Notes: generated by a model not told the origin, from the sequence alone. DNA of 64,000 bases from Brasenia schreberi (GCA_036023115.1 JAYKKT010000041.1:6560501-6624500), one strand, 5' to 3'; positions 11,093-24,103 are shown, counted from the first letter of the stretch. Numbers and translations are program-made.

Positions 11093-11173
11093 TTTATTTA
11101 AATAGGACTTAGACACACGAAAAAGTTCGCTCCAGGCCTAAGAACCAGGAAGCGAAGATTTTCTGCGTCTACA

Positions 11174-13212
11174 AGGATGTTGAGCCCTCCTCCCCCATCG
11201 ACAAGGCACCTATCTAGAGAGTGATTATTCAGAACCACCTCAATATGTAGAGTCTGGTTATGGGACTCATAGGGTCTTTCTACATCGTCTTCCGAGAATA
11301 CAATGGGCGTTTTTGCTCCTATGGAGGCCACTTGTTTGGACAAAGATTCTGGGGTAATATTCGAACTAACCTTTGCTCTTTCTAGAATTTTCTCTAACAC
11401 TAGTCTATGCCTAGGCGAAGTTTGTATTAGCTCTAGGATGGACAGTTGATAGGAATCTTTGAAAGATGGTTTTCGAAATCATATACCTTTAAAACGACAT
11501 TTCCTTTTTCCATTTTCGGCGGAACTCTAGGAATACATGCTTTTGAGGGGCCAGGCACACTTACCACCTTTTTAGCACTTTGTAGATATGGGGGTTGGTA
11601 GATCCTCCCGGATCTTGTCACCTCCCCTACAATCAACCTAGGTTTCGCACTTAACATGGCTCTAATTGAGATTTTTGGAGCACCTTGAATGGTTAAAACT
11701 GGTTTAACCGGGGACAGAACTCTTGGTGGTCCCCGAATGACTACTTGGGCAGGTTTTTTGTAAAGTATGAGAGTAGATGCACAAGTAGACAAACCAGACT
11801 CACATGCATGCGCTAGATTCTTCGAAATCATGAGAGCACATACCTCTTTTCCCTTCCCACTAGTACTTGCATGCTTGGGGAAGGGTTCTTTGAAGATAGC
11901 TTGGGCAGGCTTAGGTTCCTCAGCGACCTGGAGCCGGCCTTCTGCTATCAAGTTCTCAATTTTATTTAGGAGGGAGAAACACCGCCTTGTATCATGACCT
12001 TTGAGCCGATAATACTTGCAGAATTTGTTTAAAAATCCCCCCTTCGAAGTGACTCCCTCGGGAATCTCGGGGAGTTCAATTATGCCCTAGGCGAGTAGGA
12101 AGTTTAGGACCTCCGATACAGGTTGCCTCAGCGGAGTGTACTCCCATCTTTCGAAGGGTTTTTGAAAACGCTTCTCCTTTTTATTTTCTAATTTTTCAAA
12201 ATTTCTTGAAGCACTTGCCGGGCTTGGATCCACCCAGACATTGGCGATTTTGCCCTTTGTCCGCAGTGGGTAACCCATAAGTGTTGGGCTTCTCCAAGAG
12301 AGTTTTCAAAATTGCATTTCCTTTCCATAAGTGATCATACACCCCTTTTTTCAAATTTGTTTCAAAAAGGAATGCTTTCTTTATCAATTTATAGAAAGTT
12401 GAGATTTCGTGAAGCGAGAGAAGGGTTTTCAACTCGTTTTTAAAATTACTTAGGATGAGCATGACTCTACATCCTTCAGATATTGGCTCTCACACTTGAC
12501 CTAGGAGAGACCTCCAACGAACGATGAACGTATGCATGTCCTCATTCACACCTTGTTTTGTATCCCTCAAGGTGTTTAAAGTCGGCATGACTTCTACGTT
12601 ATGCGAGAATCTCTGCATAAAGCAGTTCGCTAACTCTTCAAAAGTTGCGAACTGGCTAAGGTCGTAGGAAGCCAGCCATTTGGCAGTTGTGCCCTTGAGG
12701 GACAAAGGGAACCAAAACACCCATTTCATCGAGTCCTTCTTTTTCTTATGGGCTCGACGAGAGAAAAGCTGCAAGTGAGACCTAGGGGCCCCCATGCCAT
12801 CATACCGATGGAAGTTCGGTATTTCATCGTCACTATTTGTTTCGTAGTCCATGGGCAAGAAATCAGACAGGGCATAACTTCTTTTCTCTTTATTTTGCCC
12901 TCTCAGCAGCTGCTCTAGGGCTTTACGGTCCTTATGTGTGAAGGACTCATGGTATTGGTTACCTTCCATTGCGGAAGTCTCTTTGTGTTTGCGAGGTTTT
13001 TCAAATTTTTTCTTGGTCTTTGGTTTGCCGTTTGACGAACATGAGTCGCCTGCTTCAACCTCTTGGCTAAGAGCAGCGATCTTGGCCTCGAAATCCCTTC
13101 TCATGTCCTCAATCTCTTCTATTTTGTTTTGTTTTTTCGAAAACCTCCTAGAGTGAGAACTTGATGCGCATGAGCCGTGGCTAGATACCTCTTGGGAGCC
13201 TGGACTCGACAT
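11174..13212 (-). pseudogene. gag: Gag-protease region, multiply broken
   Basis: From ATG at 13212 the frame runs about 240 codons (MSSPGSQEVS...). It includes the Gag capsid-like segment with KKKKDSMKWVFWFPLSLKG and FEELANCFMQRFSHN, then stops near 12490. Later parts are in other frames: 12462-12196, 12278-12087, and 11951-11433 with VCALMISK and TRSGRIYQPP. The last part (11400-11174) shows the start of the aspartic protease, VDGGGGLNIL, where the element is cut. The knuckle segment near 11960-12030 is also disrupted. Gag would coat the RNA and protease would cleave the polyprotein, but this copy is dead. Confidence 0.85.
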
Positions 13213-13334
13213 GCTTCAATGTTTTTTCAAACAAATCCTAGATATGAAAATGCAACAAACAAAGTTAAAAAACACTTTTTTTGAAAATTTTTCATTAGGT
13301 TTTTCTGCATGAACTGACTCTGCACAAGAACCAG

Positions 13335-13352
13335 GTCCCACCGGGCGTGCCA
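13335..13352 (-). promoter_or_regulatory. Primer-binding site
   Basis: Read on the minus strand, TGGCACGCCCGGTGGGAC begins 4 nt after the LTR end. It starts with the TGG needed to pair with a tRNA CCA end. The same 18 bases, with at most one change, occur at 46876-46893 and 51515-51532. It vaguely resembles the Arg-type sites reported for Ogre elements, but I could not fix the tRNA. Confidence 0.7.
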
Positions 13353-13356
13353 AACC

Positions 13357-16297
13357 TATAGACAAGGAAAATTCCCACTTCTGGTTCTTAGGCCCGAAGT
13401 GAACCTTTTCGTGTGTCTAAGTCATTTTTATAACAAGGGCATGCTAGCTAACTTACTCAAGCTAGTGAAGTAAGTTTTGAAATCTGACTCTAAAGGGGCG
13501 ACTGTGAGCAAGTGAGCTCTTTTCGTCGCAGACCTTCTTGCACCGATGCGCAAGGGTCAGTCTATACGCTTGGCAAAGTCATTTTAAACAAACCTTTTTA
13601 AAAAATACCCGAAGTGTTTGGGTTTTGTTTTGTATGATTGCAAGTTTTATTTCACGTGGGATTTTCACATGCCTATGTCTTTCTTTTTTATGCTTTTTCG
13701 GGCCAACTAGGTGTGTGTGCAAGTGACCTAAGTTGGGCGACTTTTGCACGGGAGTGTGGGGCTTGCTTTGATGCAATATGCGTCCTAACTCGTGGTATGG
13801 CGAATATGCAACGCAAACTCACACAACTCCAAAGGGAAAACCCGAATTGAAAGACAATGCGTAATGTAAATTGCAAAAGGGAAATATGGTTATATCTTAA
13901 GAGCGGAAAGGCTCAATTGTGCAAGTGTGTGTCGTGTATATATGGAAAGACTACTCACACAGCTGAACCTTAAAACCCAAATTTTAAGGACATAGCGGAA
14001 GGGAAATACTTATAATATATATGGGCCCGAAGGTCGCCAACGTGTGCGTGGGTGTTGTGTATATATATAAAGGCAACTCACACGACTTGCAATGTAAAAC
14101 CCAAATAGAATTGCAATATGGTCCTTATTAGGGTCTTGGGAGTAAGAGCGAAAGCTCAATGTGTGTGAGTGTGGAATTGAAAGACCACGCACACAACTTG
14201 AATTAAAACACCCAAATGAAATTGCAATATGGCCCTTACTAGGGTCTTGGGAGTAAGAGCGAAAGCTCAATGTGTGTGAGTGTAGAATTGAAAGACAACA
14301 CCCACGACTTAAGTTAAAACCCACGCAGCTGAATATATATAAGTATAACTATATCTTAGGGGCTGTTAAGGCCCGTGTGTGTGCCAAAATGGTGTGCAAC
14401 TAAGAGCGGAATGGCTCAAGTACACGTGTGTGTTGGTGTGCCAAACCACATTATTACAACCGAGGGGAGACAATGCTCCATTATTACAACCCCGTATCAA
14501 ATTTAATTAAATGTAAGCAAGTTCATATAAAGGACCGAGTTAGGCACTTACGTGTAGTTGGTCCGTGTTCAACTTACTTAGCTTTGGCCTAGTGAGTCGC
14601 CTTGGGTAGCCGAAGGGGAGCTCCTTGGATGTATGTTGGCGGCAGGTAGGGGTGCTAGCCGGGTGGAGTTTTGATGTTGGCCGGGTGATGGAGTGGCTAG
14701 GTGCGGCAGGTTAGGGTGATGCTGGGTTGGGAAGTGGGTGACTAAGGGAGAAGGTTCAGCTAGGAGCTACGGTGGGCGGTGCTAAGGGAAGGTAGTGGGG
14801 TATGGTATAGGTCGGTTGGGTGTAAGGAAGAAGGGAAGGATGGGCTATTGTGGCGGGTGGATGGGGCTTTGCAACTGGGAAAGAAAGAGGTGAAGGGCTA
14901 GATGGGGTTGAGGTGGGGTACTAACCATGGATGGAAGTGGTGCTGGTGGATGAAGGTGGTGGCCGGCTTGGTGGTGGAAGGAGATGGCAGCCGAAGGGTG
15001 GAGCTCCTCGCCGAAGGTGGAAGATGGTGGAGTCGATTGAAGTGGAGGGGTGGCAGCCGGGTGATGAAGTGGCGGTGGAAGGGCAGGTGGTGGAGCTTGG
15101 AGGAAGTGGGGTGGGTGTGAGTGGAAGAGAGAGAGTGAAACCCGCAAGAAAGGTGGGCTTTTATAGGCTAGAAATGGGCTGGGTCGGTTGGGGTGGTATG
15201 GGCCAGATATTTGTAATAAGGTGTGCATGGGGAGTGGTTTGGGGTAGGTCGGTTAGGTGGGCTGGGACTTAGTGGTTAGGGGTTTAATTAGGTGCACTAA
15301 GGTGGGTTTAGGCTTAGTTGGTTAGGGTCTAGGTGGTTTAGCTAGGTGAGGTGAGCTAGGTGAGGTCAGCTAGGTGAGGTTGGGGCGGTTTTGGGTGAGG
15401 ATGGCTAGGTTTGGGTCAGGTTTAGGGGGGAGTGGGTAGGTGAGGTGGGCTAGCTTAGGGCTAGGTTTTAGGAACCTCCCCTTGGCGCCGGTCCATTGAC
15501 CCAATTGCAGCCATGTCCAAATTGGTGCAGCCCCAGGTTAGGTGTAGGTGCATACAAGCTTAAACCCACACTCTAGGCTAAACCCACAAGGTTAACCCAC
15601 CCTTGACCAAAAGTCAAGCCTACCAACTTTCTCACTCATACTTTATCACCCCTTTTTCTCTCTCTACCCAAGCTTTTCACGTGAAATATTTGTGGGCCCC
15701 ACCTCCATTTATGAGAAGGTGATGAGGGCCATGGATGTAGATATTGGATTTGGATCCAAATCCAAATCCAAATGCATGTTGGGTTTGGATCTGGATATAT
15801 ATGGTCCAGATCCGGCCCAAATCTAATTTTCTGATTCCTTCATGGCATTTTGAAATAGATGGTTTGTGTGGGGCCTGACTTCATCAGTACTCCGTCTTGC
15901 GTTGGGTCTTCGCCAACATTGTCGTCTTCTCTTCTTCTCACCTTCTGAAGTTTATTTCGAGTAAATTTCTGATATCTGGGGCTTGGATGTCCAAGAATCT
16001 GGAGATGATTTTGATACGAGAGTTGATGTGCTGGGCTTGAAGTATGCTCCGGGTTCAGGCTCTCTTTTGCCTTTTCGGTCCTGCTTTGATCAGGCCAAGC
16101 TGCCTTTGGGGTTTCAAAACACCTTTTTAAGGTTTTAAAACTATATGTATAGAGTTCTAAAACATATATACAGGTTCAAAGTATGTATAGGATTGTCTGG
16201 AAGGCTCCTGGGTTTCCAGACTCAAAATAGCCCTTTGGGGTTGTCTTTGCAAAACCAGGCATATTTGAGAAAATCATGGGATTTTGGGGTGTTTACA
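13357..16297 (-). repeat. 5' LTR of element A' (2,941 bp)
   Basis: It runs in plus coordinates from TATAGAC (a mutated TGTAGAC) at 13357 to GTGTTTACA at 16297. It holds the U5 module (hairpin II about 13441-13470, hairpin I 13527-13562), diverged 110-bp-type repeats (about 13900-14320), the GGAG..CTCC motif (14449-14490), a donor-like site (ACTTAC, 14546-14551), a TATA box (15158-15166) and the GGATY-rich U3 cluster (15735-15820). The leader after TATA has an open frame of 127 codons rich in P, H, S and L (15228-14845), probably compositional. Confidence 0.88.
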
Positions 16298-18333
16298 GAA
16301 CCTTATCAATTGGGTCGCCCCATTCCAAGACGATGTGGGCCCTGTTGGTGTATGGTTTTTAACACGAGATCTCCTACCTTAAAGTGACGAGTTTTCATGT
16401 ATTTCTCATAATATCAGGTTATCCTTTGCTAGTACACTTGCATGTGATCCATGACAAGGAGCCTTTTCTCATCAAGCAAGTCGAACTCGGCTAGTCTAGC
16501 TTGTTGTAAGGTTTCTACAGGTAAATCTAGTGTAATGGATGTATGAAATGAGTGCAACTTGGTGTAAATCGGAAGTACAACATTTGTGCTGTAGACCAAC
16601 TCAAAAGGTATGGTATTTGTTCGATTATGGATGGAAGTCCTATGCCCATGGTGCCTCGTCCAACTTTTCATACCATGTCCTACCCTTTTCTAATGTTTTC
16701 TCAATGATTCTTATGGGGGTCTTGTTTGTGAATTCGGCTTGGCCATTGCCTTGCGGGTAGTATGAAGATGAGAAGTGTTGCGTGATACCATAAGTCTTAT
16801 ACAACCTTTCTACTTTCTTATTTTTGAATGGAGTGCCATTATCCGACACTAGATCTTTTGAGACTCCAAACCTAGCCAAGATATTTTTCTTAATGAATGC
16901 CACTACATGTTGTCCTTCAACATTTGCCAAGGATGTAGCTTTAACTCATTTAGAAAAATATTCAGTAGCTCCTAAGATGAACCTGTGTCCATCAGATGCT
17001 ATCGGGAAAATTGGCTCTATGAGGTCAATGCCCACATGGTGAAGGGCAATAGACTAGTAATAGAATGTAGTGAAGATGATATAATGTGAATGGCATGCTC
17101 ATGCACTTGACACTGATGACATTTCTTGACATGATCATGATAATCTTGCTTGAGGGTAGACCAAAAACAGCCCACCCTAAGTATTTTCATAGCCATCATA
17201 CTTGAATTGACATGGCCTCCACATTCTCCATCATGAAACTTATGGATAATGGTTTTAGCTTCATTGTGGTCAATGCATCTCAACAAGATTCTTGAAAAAC
17301 TCTTTTTATATATAATCCCACCAAAAACAACATATCGTGTTAAAATTTTTCTAATAGAAGTTGTCTTTAAAAGAGACAAACTCAAGAAATCCTCCATTTT
17401 TCAAAGGATTTTTAAGATCTTGAAACTAAGGATTTTTGCCTTGATTTTATCATTTTGGCAAATCTTAAAATCTTGGGTTGATAGAACAGGTAGACGTAAA
17501 ATTTCAATGGATCAGACATTGAGGGTAGGGTCAATCCTTAAGGAGGATCTCAAAGAAGACAGAGCATCTTCCATAGTGTTGTCCTCTCTATCAATGTGTG
17601 TGAGTGTACACGATTTAAACAAGTCGACCAACTTAATGGCCAACTCTTGGTATAGAATCAACCTCTCATGTTTGACTAGCCAAATTTTTGAAACCTGGTT
17701 TATAATAAGCATGGAGTCTCTAAAGATTTCAATACATAATGCCTTTAGTTTTTACAAACTTTTTAGGCCTTGTATGAGTGCCTCATACTTAGCCACATTA
17801 TTTGAACAAGGAAAATCTAAATGAAATGACATTAGGATTTCTACCCTTTCAAGGGACATGATGATCATGTCGACTCCTGCCCCTTGCCTATTTCTTACCT
17901 ATCAAAATACATTTTTCATACTTGATTCTCATTATAACAATTAGATAATACATGATAGTCCCAATTATTTGTCAGTATACCCTTATCGGGTATTTCATCA
18001 AGTATAGGATATGCATCTTCATGGGGTAGATGAGCCACATGGTTGGCCAGGGTTTGGCCTTTAATGGAAGTTTGATGATAAAACTTCAAGTCATATTCCA
18101 TCAACAGAAGTTGCCAATTGCCTAGCCTACCCGTTATGATAAGTTTTTTGTTAATGGGGTCGAGTTTAGGCACTATCCAATTCTCATGGTTCAAGAAATA
18201 ATGTCTAAACTTTTGATATGCCCATACCAAGGCTGAGCATGTCTTCTCCATGGCTTGATAATTCCTTTCAAATGATAAGAGAGTTTTGAAATATAATAAA
18301 TAGTATACTCTTTAAGGCTATCATCTTCATATT
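16298..18333 (-). pseudogene. pol: Element C pol fragment (RNase H to integrase)
   Basis: This is old minus-strand Tat-lineage pol, cut on the left by element A' and on the right by solo LTR D1. Recognisable blocks, from high to low coordinates: end of RT/RNase H (SALVWAYQKFRHYFL, about 18230), archaeal RNase H (DNTMEDALSSL, about 17575), integrase zinc region (HDGECGGHVNSSMMAMK, about 17230; CHQCQ, about 17125), and integrase core (SDNGTPFKN, about 16835; GNGQAEFTNKT, about 16745). Frames change at least four times. It differs from A2 far more than A2 differs from B, so it is the oldest coding element here. The RT part continues at 20500-20968. Confidence 0.88.
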
Positions 18334-20494
18334 TGTAGACGTGAAATTTTCACTCCAAGCCTATGTAGAGACTTTGAATAAGAATTTCACTTCCACTTTG
18401 TGCGCGAGCGTGCCAACTAGTTTTCAAAAACTAGCAAAGGTATGAAAATACAACTTAATTGGCGATTGTGGCTAAGCGGGCTCTTTTCACTTTAGGCCTT
18501 CTTAAATCGATGCTTAAGGTTCAGCCTAAGTGCTTAGGAATTTTGAATACATAGGTGATGTTTTCCAATTCACATCAAAACAAGGTGTTTTGCTAAGAAA
18601 CAGTGGGTGCACTTGGTTTCAAGTTTGAAAATCAACAAGTTCTGAAAAACAAAAACTGGTCCTGTTTTCAGAATTTGTTCCCACAATATTCTTGGTAGTC
18701 TAAGGATCTCTAAAATTTATAAACATTTTACAGGTTATAGCCTCAAGTGTTGAGATCCGAAACCTCTTTTTATTTTGAATTTTGGGATAGCAAATTTGCA
18801 TAATTAAATCAAAGACTAGACTTAACTCAATAGTTTCATAATATTCTGTAACAGAATCACAAAGGCTCAAAGAATCCTCTGTATCTCAGTGTACAAAATT
18901 CTAAATATTATGATCTTAGTCTTTTAGGAAATCTATGGATATCAACTTTCTGATGAGACTAATTTTATTAAATTTGGTTTCCTACAGAAAGAGATATGGG
19001 ACTTTTACCCAACCCCTATTACAGGAAAACTGACTGTACAGAAAACATAACTGAGTTTGTTCGATCTTGCCTAAATTTATTTACATGGTTGGATGGTCCT
19101 AAAATTCTTGCAAATTTTATTTCTAATGTGTTTGTGTGTGATAGGTGTTGTGCCTAAAATTTCAGAGCATTCGAATCATAGATTAGAAAATCAAAATTAT
19201 GGCAATCAAGGTATGCAGATGCTGGAAAACCAGAATTTTGTTTTTAGAACATACATGAATGCAAACTCACCCGAATTTAAATTGCAGCAACCCAACAACA
19301 CCAAGCAAATTGCTGAAGAGAAATGAATGGAAATATATATCTTAGCTTAAGCATAGAGGGGATTACAAAATATAGAGTGTTTTATAGAATATATTGGGGT
19401 AGAATCACGAAATCAAACACATAGAGTGCGTAAGTAAGAATAGAGAATTCACAGCACATCTACTTCTTATTACATCATGGGGGAAGACAAAGTTCCATTA
19501 ATACAACCCCTTTCAAATTGAATAGGAAGAAGAGATATATAGGAATCAAGGATGAGAAATACTTACAAAGTTCTCCCCAAGGATCGGCTCCAAGAGATGA
19601 TTCTCGGCCCACACTCTCCTTGATCTCACTCACGTTTTTCCCCAAGCATTTACGGTACTTAGCCTAGAATCTACCCTCTTTTCCCCTTTCTCCTCTCTTT
19701 CCTAGCTGCTCACGAATTCTCTAGGTGCAGCCCTTCCTTGCTAAACACCCAAGACTCTTTGATGCAACCCTTCCTTGAACCCCTCTCTCGATGCTTCACG
19801 CCTCCCCTGGCCTCTATTTATAGGCCAATAGGGAGCTCTTCTAGGCCCTTCCTTGGGGTAGGCCTTCCATGGCCCAAATCCAGCCCCAAGGTCTGGTCTT
19901 CAAGTGGTCCCCTTTAGTCAACATGGACCAGCCCCATGTGGGCTGGTTCTTGGCTCCAATCGAGCACGACTAGCCCTAGCCGATTGAACCCAAATACACT
20001 TGGCTAGGCTTGAGGAAATGTCTTGATCAATATTCGGTATGGCTTGCCTTGTCTTTGCTTGCCTTTGACTTGATATGTGGGCTGAATAAGATTTTAATAA
20101 ATCTTTGGAATCAGCCCCAAACATTCATCTATTTCGAATTTGAAATGAACTAGTTCATCCTTATCTCAAGGTTACATTTGGTCCAAATGGCTCCTTGATT
20201 TGCATAACCAACTCGAGATGCCTTGCTGATGGCCCGTATAATTTGATTTTGTTTGAGGAAGATATACCTTTGACCTAGTCCATCCCTTTGCTTTCGGGCT
20301 TGAGCTTGATCCTATATTGAATTGGGTCCCACCTGTTCGCCTGATTTGCTCGAATCATTTGGGCTTTTTAACTTGAATTTAAAATCTTCAATTTAAAATA
20401 TTTTTTAAAGATTTGAACTTTTCATTTAAAACAAAAGGTTTTAAATTCTTCGAAATTGGGAGTTTAGAAAAAAAAATGATTTTGGGTGCTTACA
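18334..20494 (-). mobile_element. Solo LTR D1 (2,161 bp) with ATATT target duplication
   Basis: It starts TGTAGACGTG at 18334 and ends GTGCTTACA at 20494. It is flanked by ATATT on both sides (18329-18333 and 20495-20499), and element C pol resumes after it. U5 module: hairpin II CTAGTTTT-CA-AAAACTAG (18417-18434), hairpin I about 18490-18530 with stem AGGCC...AGCCT. A GGAG-type motif lies at 19485-19515 and TATA (CTATTTATAG inverted) at 19814-19823. It has no coding content. It is the same family as 55277-57515, opposite orientation. Confidence 0.92.
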
Positions 20495-20499
20495 ATATT

Positions 20500-20968
20500 G
20501 CACTAGTAAAACTCCCAATACCTTTTCATGAATGGAGAGAAATAAAAGTAAAGGTTTTCCTGTCTTTTGAGGTTACAAAATTTTGGGATTTATCAAATAG
20601 GTCTTCGATCTTTCAAAAGCTTCTTAACAGTCGAAGTTCCAAAAGAATTTGACACCCTTTCTCAAAAGTTTATTGAAGGGTTAACATCTTATTGACAAAT
20701 TAGAGATAAAATGTCTAATTGTTTGGAGATGACCTTAGAGGCTCCGAATTTGAGTTAGGTTAGATGGTAGAGGCATACAACACTTAGAGGGGTTGACCTC
20801 TATGCCCCTTTGGCTAAGCATAAACCCTAAAAGTTTTCCCGACTCCACTCCAAACACATTTTTGAGAGTCTAGTTTTACCTTGTAAAGCCTAAGTCTTTC
20901 AAAACGTTTTGCAAAGATTCTATATGAATACAATGGGTTTTGATTTCACCAAAAGAGTGATTACATAC
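20500..20968 (-). pseudogene. pol: Element C RT fragment
   Basis: It continues the pol of 16298-18333 after removal of D1. It aligns with the A2 region encoding NKLLRKGTKFLW, the 'SQRGIEVDPSKC' segment and the residues before YVDD, but with many frameshifts and no usable frame. Similarity stops near 20968, just at the YVDD codons. The remaining N-terminal part of this pol is not found in the window. Confidence 0.75.
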
Positions 20969-22042
20969 TAATGTCATCATATGTAAACATGACAATTATG
21001 TCCCTCTTATGGCTTCTTGAATTGAATTGAAAGCACTCAATACACTGAAGAAAGGAGAGAATGGATGATATAATACGTAAACATAGACAATATGAGAATG
21101 TATAAGATATAGCATATATTGGGGTAGAAGAAATGAAATCTTGAGAAAGTTGTGGATTCCTCTTACCTATGGCCCTCTCTTTTGCACTTTTGGATTAGGA
21201 TGACCCTCCTTTGTAATGATATTCTATGAAATGACAGTTATTCTTGAGCTTACGAAGGATTAGAGACAATAACTCTAAGCTTACAACAAGAACATATTAA
21301 AAAAAGGGGTAAAAGAGGATGGTTTGAGGCTTTTGTCTCTTTCGGTCTCTCCCTTTCTCTCTCTTCCTTGGATGAACTCTTCTTTGTGTTAGGAATGAAC
21401 TCTCTTATGTCCTTCTTGGCTGGGCTTATCACTCTTGGGCTGGACTCCCCCTTCTTGGTCACCTACATCCTCCTTTTATAGGTATTTTCTTGAATCAGAT
21501 CCTTCCAAGTTGTTGGACCTGATTTAAACCTAAATCCAATTCATTCAAAGATGTGCTTATGTAGGAATGGTAGTTGGACTCATGTTTCATGTGTTGGGGA
21601 TAGATGGACACAATTTTGACACATTTGGAGTAGGTTTGAGTATATGGGAGTCGTTTCACATGGAAGGCATGTAGGGGCACGCAACAAGAGAAGTTTCTCT
21701 CTCCCGTGTAGCAATGAGCAGGCATTAGGAGTGGATCATGTGGATCCACTCCACATAGTCTAGGGGCTTGTCCAGCTCTACCCAGTTAGTATGCTTATAC
21801 TTTGCCCCTTGTGATATAAAAGGGAGCTAGATAGGAGAGAGTATTCATCCATTGATGAGTATTCATTCATTGATCCCTCTTTGAGTTTTAGAGAGAATCA
21901 AGAGAGGAGTGGAGAGAGTCCAGCCATGGAGTGCTAGATAGATAGCTTATTGGATGAACCGTGAAGGTGCCTTGGGCATCTTCTGCCATTACCATCCTTG
22001 GTGACTCGAGTTGGTCTAAGGGCTCCCACCAACTAGGGTTCC
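20969..22042. other. Unassigned stretch, left side of the element B target
   Basis: No coding region is supported. A plus-strand TATA-like GATATAAAAGGG (about 21811-21822) followed by an A/G-rich leader resembles the U3/R border of an LTR, perhaps Ty1/copia-like, but I cannot find both ends. TGTCATCATATG near 20977 could be its start. It is cut at 22042 by element B and resumes at 54423. Confidence 0.4.
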
Positions 22043-23258
22043 TGTAGACACGAAAAATCCTCGACTCCGGGTTCTTAGGCCTGAAGCGAATCTTTTCATG
22101 CTTACGTCGCTTTAAAAGGGCGTGCCAGCTAGCTTTCTCAAACTAGCGAAGTAAGTTTTGAAAATATCTGACTTTTTGGGGCGACTGTGGACAAATGGGT
22201 TCTTTTCGTCGCAGACTTTCTTGCACCGGCACGCAAGGGTCAGTCTGTACTCTTAGGAAAACTCGATTTTACACAAACACGACTCTTTTGAAAAGTGTTT
22301 TATCGATTGGTTTTATCAAATTTGCAACTTTTATACATGGGATCTATGTGCTCCTATGTCTCTCGGGTTTTTAGCCAATTTTGGCGTGTAGTCGTGTGCA
22401 TCCAGTGCTCGATTTCGGGTAAGTTCTACATGATTTGATCAATCGGGTTCGATGCAAATATGCTCCCTATCTCGAGTGTGGTGGATATGCAATGCAAACT
22501 CACACAACTTGAAGGGAAAACCCGGAATTTAAAGACATAGCAGAAGGGAAATAGCAGAAAGGGAAATATGACTATATCTTAGATGCGGAAAGAAAATATA
22601 TAGCTATATCTTAAGAGCGAGAAGGCTCAATGTGAGTGAGTGCTTTGAGTGTATAAATTGAAAGGCAACTCACACGACTTGAACCTTAAAAACCCAGCTG
22701 AAGGGGAAATACGTATATATATGTAAGAGCGGAAAGGCTCAATGTGAGTGAGTGCTTTGAGTGTATAAAATGAAAGACAACTCACACGACTTGAACCTTA
22801 AAACCCAGCTGAATGTATATAAATAGAGTTATATCCTATGGGCTGTTGAGGCCCGTTTGTGTGCAAAGGTGTACAGATAAGAGCGGAAAGGCTTGAGTGT
22901 ACGTGTGTGATTCGTGTTTCAAACCATAATATTACATCTCGGGGGGAGACTACGCTCCATTATTACAACCCCGTATCGAATTTAATTGAACTTGAAACAA
23001 TGTAAAAGATCAGATTCGAACACTTACATATCGTCTACTTAGGCTTTTCTTATCAATGGAATCCGACCTTGGATATAACTGTTGGATGGTCCTCTCGCTG
23101 CGAACCGATCCGATGCGTGGAGTTTTGGGTGAGATTCGATCGAACCTAAGGCAAGATGTAGGGGATCTAAGGTGAGGGGCTTAGGTAGGTTTGAGTCTAA
23201 GTCCTAAGGCGATGGGCGACCAGCTGGGGTTCGAGTTTGGTGAGGGTCCTAAGGAAAA

Positions 23259-23784
23259 GTTCGGCCAAGTGGTGGCCGAGCTGGTTTGGGGTTTTCTTGG
23301 AAATAGTCCTAGGGTGAGTCCTAAAGGAAGGGCTCGGCCAAGGGTGGCCGAGCTGGTCAAGACTTAGGGTTAGTCTAGGTTAGGACTTAGGGTGAAAAAT
23401 GCTAAAGGGAATGGCTCGGCCAAGGGTGGCCAAGCTGATCAACTTGGGTTTAGTTTAGGTGGGATTTGGGATGAAATGGCTAAGGGGAATGGCTCGGCCA
23501 AAGGTGGCCGAGCTGGACAGTTTGGGATTTAGTTTAGGTTGGGATTTGGGGGACCCAATAGGACAGACCTAGGGTGAGCTCGGCCAGCTATTGGCCGAGC
23601 TTGGTATGGGCTTGGGTGGGGACGGTTTTGGGTAGAGTCTAGGTGCGGTTTTTGCAAGGTTCGGCCAGCATATGTTTGGTCGAACTTGCTAGATTTTCTC
23701 AAGAAGGCTAGGTGGTATTGAAGGTTAGGCTTTAGGTGCTAAATGGAGCAGATCTAGGGTGAACTCGGCCAACCAATGGTCGAG
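23259..23784 (-). repeat. Array of seven CGGCC inverted repeats in the leader
   Basis: Inverted repeats of the form GCTCGGCCA-AGGG-TGGCCGAGC lie at 23259-23282, 23332-23353, 23413-23434, 23492-23513, 23578-23600, 23659-23685 and 23764-23784. Stems are up to 9 bp with loops of 4 to 11 nt. Sequence between them varies while the arms persist. They lie between the TATA box and the donor-like site, so they would be in leader exon 1. Confidence 0.8.
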
Positions 23785-24100
23785 CTTGGGATAGTCTTAG
23801 GTGGGGATGGACTTGGGTGAAACTAGATTAGTTTTTAGTGAAGTTCGGCCAGCTTCTTGGCTGGACTTTGCTGGGTTTTCAAAAGGTGGTATTGGGTGGT
23901 TTAGAGAGGCAAAGGGGAGAGCGGTTTAGGTGGGTTCTAGGGACTCACCTTGGCCACGGTTTGGGTGATCCCCACGCACCTTCTCTTCACATCAAGTGGA
24001 CCATCCATGGCTGCCGGATCCACATGAGTTGCAGCAAGTTTTGACGTGAAATGGTGTGGCTTCCAAGCTTACAAAACCAGCCCCTTTTGTTGACTTTCTT

Positions 24101-24103
<3 letters not shown>

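Larger units (their letters stand above)
8786..11173 (+). mobile_element. Plus-strand LTR, 5' portion missing (2,388 bp)
   Basis: It begins inside a U3 (CCTAA-rich, matching about 6540 onward of the preceding LTR) and ends at 11173 with CTGCGTCTACA. It keeps TATA and a C run, a pyrimidine-rich leader, a donor-like GTAAGT (9824), the GGAG..CTCC motif (about 9880-9912), a 111-bp tandem array and the U5 module. Its missing 5' part is explained if the plus-strand element ending at 8785 inserted into it. It is a distinct subfamily: repeat units and leader differ clearly from the LTR at 5489-8785. Its right edge abuts minus-strand gag-protease sequence, so it had inserted in the element at 11174-16297. 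Confidence 0.8.
11174..16297 (-). mobile_element. Minus-strand Tat-lineage element A', 5' half
   Basis: It comprises a 5' LTR (13357-16297), primer-binding site (13335-13352) and gag-protease region (11174-13212). The element stops at 11174, where the plus-strand LTR ending at 11173 interrupts it within the protease motif. Its pol and 3' LTR must lie left of the window. On the right it abuts an integrase C-terminus of a different, older element at 16298, its insertion site. Gag is similar to that of A2, but the LTR is a separate subfamily. Confidence 0.82.

Noticed and set aside
13335..13352. tRNA-like 3' end (GTCCCACCGGGCGTGCCA on the plus strand) as a tRNA gene
   Set aside because: No cloverleaf upstream; the position next to an LTR end shows it is a primer-binding site.
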